Shown in pieces: positions 60,520-64,000 of a stretch of DNA of 64,000 nt (positions within the stretch are counted from its first letter, which is position 1; every line of letters begins with the position of its first letter). Source of the DNA: Paguma larvata (lineage: Eukaryota > Chordata > Mammalia > Carnivora > Viverridae); assembly GCA_030068075.1 (NCBI GenBank), contig CM057834.1, positions 95,373,119 to 95,437,118 of the forward strand, written 5' to 3'. The notes below the pieces were generated by a model, which saw only the letters and a list, made by a program, of their open reading frames with translations, did not search any database and had not been told where the DNA came from. A program made the translations under genes and the position numbers.

Positions 60520-60734
60520 TTAATTTTTTTAATGTTTATTTATTTTTGAGAGACATAGAGGCACAGCATGAACAGGGGAAGGGCAGAGAGAGAAGGAGAC
60601 ACAGAATCAGAAGCAGGCTCCAGGCTCCGAGCCATCAGCACAGAGCCCGATGCGGGGCTCAAACTCACAGATGGCGAGATCATGACCTGAGCTGAAGTCG
60701 GCCGCCCAACCGACTGAGCCACCCAGGCGCCCCA
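60520..60734 (-). mobile_element. SINEC_Fc-type SINE, well preserved
   Basis: This is a full-length antisense copy retaining CpGs (gcccgatgcggggctcaaac, gaagtcggccgcccaaccg). A perfect 12 bp duplication, caaaagttttta, lies at 60508-60519 and 60735-60746. Likely young. Confidence 0.97.
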
Positions 60735-61111
60735 CAAAAGTTTTTAAAATAAAGTTTGAAGAAATCTTATGGAAAATTTTCTGAAACAGTGTATTCTTCT
60801 AGGTCTCCTTAAGCAAAGCACGCTGATGAATGTTAATCATTTTATCATGAACCTGTGAACATTGTATACATTTGTATATATGCACATTCTTTTCCCCTTG
60901 TTAAATGCCACAGATCACCATTCTTTTGGTCTCATCGGTTTTTCCGTCTTCCTGTTGAGTGCTAGGTTATATGAAGCTACACGCCTTGTCCCCCTCCTTC
61001 CTCTGACCTCTGGCTCGCCACCAGGTCTCAGCCACATGATCTACTAATTTTCTAAGTCAATGCTCATCACCTAGAAGTGGAGGTTTTAGGTTTAAGAACA
61101 AAAGATAATTT

Positions 61112-61317
61112 GGGGGGCGCCCGAGTGGCTCAGTCGGTTAAGTGTCTGGCTTCTGCTCAGGTCATGAGGTCATGGTTCTGGAGCTCAAGCCCATGTTCAG
61201 CCCCGTGCGGACAGCTCAGAGCCTGGAGCCCGTTTTGGATTCTGTGACTCCCTTTCTCTCTCTGTACCCCTCCCCCACTCGCATTCTGTCTCTCAAATAA
61301 AAAGACCATGTTTAAAG
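61112..61317 (+). mobile_element. SINEC_Fc-type SINE
   Basis: This sense copy has a ggggggcgcccgagtggctc head, a CT-rich block and a ctcaaataaaaagacc tail. The direct repeats aaagataattt (61101-61111) and aaaggtaattt (61318-61328) differ at one base. Confidence 0.95.
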
Positions 61318-61328
61318 AAAGGTAATTT

Positions 61329-63089
61329 TGTATAGGAAAAATAAACACGAGGAGTGGGTCAGGAGCTCAGGAGCTCATCCCTGAGTCAAATTTATTCAAT
61401 CTTTTTGGTGACTTTAGAGGCCTTATTGCTTATTTCCTGATTTCCCTGGCGGTTGCTCACCAATGAGAAATTTGTAGATAAAGATACTAATGTTATGAGA
61501 AACTTAATAGCCTATAAAGCAATGCCAAGAAATTTTGTACATTTATTTCACAGTGCCATTATCCGCTTAACATATCGTTTTATAAAGAAAAATATCATAA
61601 GTTCTTCAGTGCTCAAAGGGCCATGTCACAGACAAAGACTTTTACAAACTTAACAGTGTGACTGTTAGCACCAAGAACCGACCAAAATAGTAATTTGTAA
61701 TTATAGTTTATTTTCCTCAAAGGAAACAAAAGACCAGTCTGCCCTATTGATGAAGAAATTGACCGTTTATTTCTGTGGCCATTTCCCCCTACACATTATC
61801 ATCCCCATTTTCTCATTCACAACTGTTAGTGGTGGGGATTCCACTCTCGATTTGATAAATCTAAGTTCTTTAGCCACCATCCTCTCCCAAGACGCTTACC
61901 CTTTGGCCCTTGTCTTCATTTCCAGATTTATCCCCCAGCTGCTAAGCCAAATGACACATTCTCTCTACTAAATTTGCTGTGTTTCCCCATTCTCGCTCTG
62001 TGTACGGTTCATTCCGGGTCTGGCAGGCCCCGTTCAAACTATACAAGAATTGTAGCAATACCCGTGAGAAATTGATAATCCAGCTAGGAATATTTTCTAG
62101 ACATATTTTTTACACATATCTAAATATAACGTCCTGTTCTTTGAATTTTGTCTCCTTTCTTGTCAGAATTCTTAGTAATTTAAATGAATAAAGTTGCTTT
62201 TCACAGGACACTGTAGATGCTTTCTTGTTTGCAGGATGACTTCTAAGGAAGAGAATCGACTTGTCTCCTTAGCAGCTGACAAGGATGAGCTATAATGCCC
62301 ATCAACACAGTCGATTAGATGGCACACCTGTGGAGCCATAGTGGCCTTGATCGCTCTTCAAATTCTACTTTTATTCTTTCTCCCAAACTCCTATACTTTC
62401 CTATCTCTAAGTGATTTTCCTCACTTCAAACATATTCTATGGGTATCCCTTCCCCCCCTTCAACCATTTTTCATGCATTCATTCATAAATATTTACTAAG
62501 ACCTTACAGGTCAAACATTATTTGGAAATCAACGTTTCACCTAATAACGTTCAAGGGATATTAAAAATTCTACCCCACATTCAATGTGGTCCCCATATTC
62601 TGTTTACATCCCCATGATTTATTTTATAGCTTAGGGTTCAGACTTTTTAACCCCCTCCGCCCATCTTGAAAATAGGCTCAAAGAAAGAGCAGGAATTTAA
62701 AGAAGTTTCTGAAAACACCTCGTTAATATAAAGGGACCTGGTGGCTTATAAATAAGTCATAACTAAGCACAGGGAAGTTACTCTCAAATAATCCTGACCT
62801 TGATGATACAGCTGTTCTTTGTGGGAAAGAACAACACTTTGTGCTTAAAAACGGGAGAAAAATACACTCACACATGCATGTCCACTTTCCAAACACCAGA
62901 GAGCTGTGGAGAACTCTGCCCAACTTAATTACTTGGGAATACAAAGCCAACTCTGTGAATGAGGAGTTGGTACGGATGAGGAAAACACTTCAGCATTACG
63001 TGCTCCCCTTGGGAGCCCATTTTTCTAGAAATTTTCCGGGGACTCTTTGGGCCAGCTAGGTCAAAAGCAGCTCAACAGGAGAGTGTCTT
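61329..63089. other. unassigned sequence
   Basis: No gene is recognised. 62475-62540 (cattcattcataaatattta) resembles the reversed L2 3' end. The open frames (61453-62191) have no family signature. Confidence 0.42.
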
Positions 63090-63105
63090 TAGAAATCACC
63101 TCTTT

Positions 63106-63321
63106 ATTTACTTCTTTATTTTAACGTTTACTTATTGAGAGACAGAGACAGAGAGTGTGAGCAGGGGAAGGGCAGAGAGAGGGGGAGACACAGAATCCGA
63201 AGCAGGCCCCAGGCTCTGAGCCGTCAGCACAGAGCCCGACGCGGGGCTGGAACTCACAGACCATGAGACCATGACCCGAGCCGAAGTCGGAGGCTTATCC
63301 GACGGAGCCCCCCAGGCCCCC
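63106..63321 (-). mobile_element. SINEC_Fc-type SINE with 16 bp duplication
   Basis: This is a full-length antisense copy rich in retained CpGs (gcccgacgcggggctggaac, ccgaagtcggaggcttatcc). Flanking repeats tagaaatcacctcttt (63090-63105) and tagaaatcgcctcttt (63322-63337) differ at one base. The head is slightly altered (gccccccaggccccc). Confidence 0.96.
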
Positions 63322-63337
63322 TAGAAATCGCCTCTTT

Positions 63338-64000
63338 CATGCCTACACATGTAGGGCTCATTCACTATGTGGGTCACTGAGTTTTGTTCTCTTATGTCCA
63401 TGAATAAGCAAAGATTTTTAAATATTTAAAATTTGTGTTCTCTTCACCATGTAAAAAGCACAGATGATCAACATTACCATCAATACGTTCTGTTCCCCTC
63501 CAGGAGAAATTCCAACACCTCTCTTAGTAGAGTTTAAAAACAAAAAACTCATAACCCTCATCTTGTGTGAAATAACCAGTGTCGTCTCTGGTGGGCATCC
63601 TCCAAGTGCAGATGCCTTTGAGCCCCCCAATGCCCGTCTCCTCATTACAACAAAGCCACATTGAGGGCGGCCTTTTGAATAGCATAAGCTCTGCCCTATA
63701 AGAAGGAAGACATTGGAGGTGAGTTTCAAGCACTTACCTTCAGTCTCTCCCTCAGCCCACTGCAGAGTCAGAGCTGGGCTGGAAACGCAGCCAACTTGGG
63801 AAAGCCGAGGTTTTCAGTCATTACTCTACTCAACAGATCATGATTGAGGCCATTAGTGACTTAGACACTGGATGTTTCTTATGGAAGTTCCCTGATCTGT
63901 GACGGCGGCTCCTTTCCTCCAGAGCTCCCACACTCCCGTCTTGTCTTTCCCTCTGCACGCAGCACCCTCCTGCAGCTGCCCTGCCCCTAAACCAGGTGTT
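63338..64000. other. unassigned sequence, GC-richer at the window end
   Basis: No repeat is recognised. Overlapping frames on both strands at 63418-63733 (103 codons minus, 66 plus) show no known domain. The last 250 bp are GC-richer and may approach a gene or its flank outside the window. Confidence 0.4.

Noticed and set aside
1..64000. CRISPR arrays, bacterial operons, phage or plasmid features
   Set aside because: The sequence is plainly mammalian. The short repeats present are microsatellites and SINEs.

Overview
This is nuclear DNA from a placental mammal, almost certainly a cat-like carnivore (Felidae or a close feliform). The main evidence is about 20 copies of the tRNA-Lys-derived carnivore SINE. 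Their head (gggcgcctgggtggctcag), their body (ggtcatgatctcgcggtc) and their AAATAAATAAACATTAAAA tail are of the SINEC_Fc type rather than the dog SINEC_Cf type. The window is AT-rich. I recognise no complete protein-coding gene, and the open reading frames are short, mostly repeat-derived or antisense to repeats. I read the window as intergenic or intronic.

Layout. 1-4.1 kb is mostly unassigned unique sequence with a GT microsatellite and one SINE. 4.1-6.0 kb is an old L1 5' end, antisense. 6.6-7.0 kb is a MaLR LTR. 8.65-13.1 kb looks like an ancient L2 split by a 3.6 kb 5'-truncated L1 and flanked by SINEs. 15.6-16.1 kb is a second MaLR-type LTR. 16.6-20.0 kb holds L2 and very old L1 debris. 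22.7 kb has a MIR. 24.1-27.65 kb has a 5'-truncated carnivore L1, carrying a nested SINE and a long CA repeat, followed by an older L1 3' end. 28.1-28.5 kb has MIR/L2 traces. 29.6-33.4 kb is a third long L1 with a SINE whose tail has grown into a roughly 180 bp polypurine tract.

At about 33.4 kb the repeat landscape changes. The left half is dominated by plus-strand L1. The right half has almost no long L1 but holds 14 of the 20 SINEs, plus MIR and L2 copies, a Tigger-type MITE (38.7 kb), a palindromic MITE (58.5 kb) and a 1.5 kb antisense L2 with a readable fossil reverse transcriptase (48.6-50.0 kb). A 105 bp insert with a 12 bp target duplication interrupts that L2.

The only sequence I would defend as a possible host exon is 35034-35243 on the minus strand. 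It is CpG-rich, 210 bp (70 codons), open in one frame, with a strong polypyrimidine acceptor and a CAG|GTAATT donor. I do not recognise its product. Family names are given from memory of consensus sequences, so they should be read as class-level calls. No genes act together here beyond the nesting order of the transposable elements.
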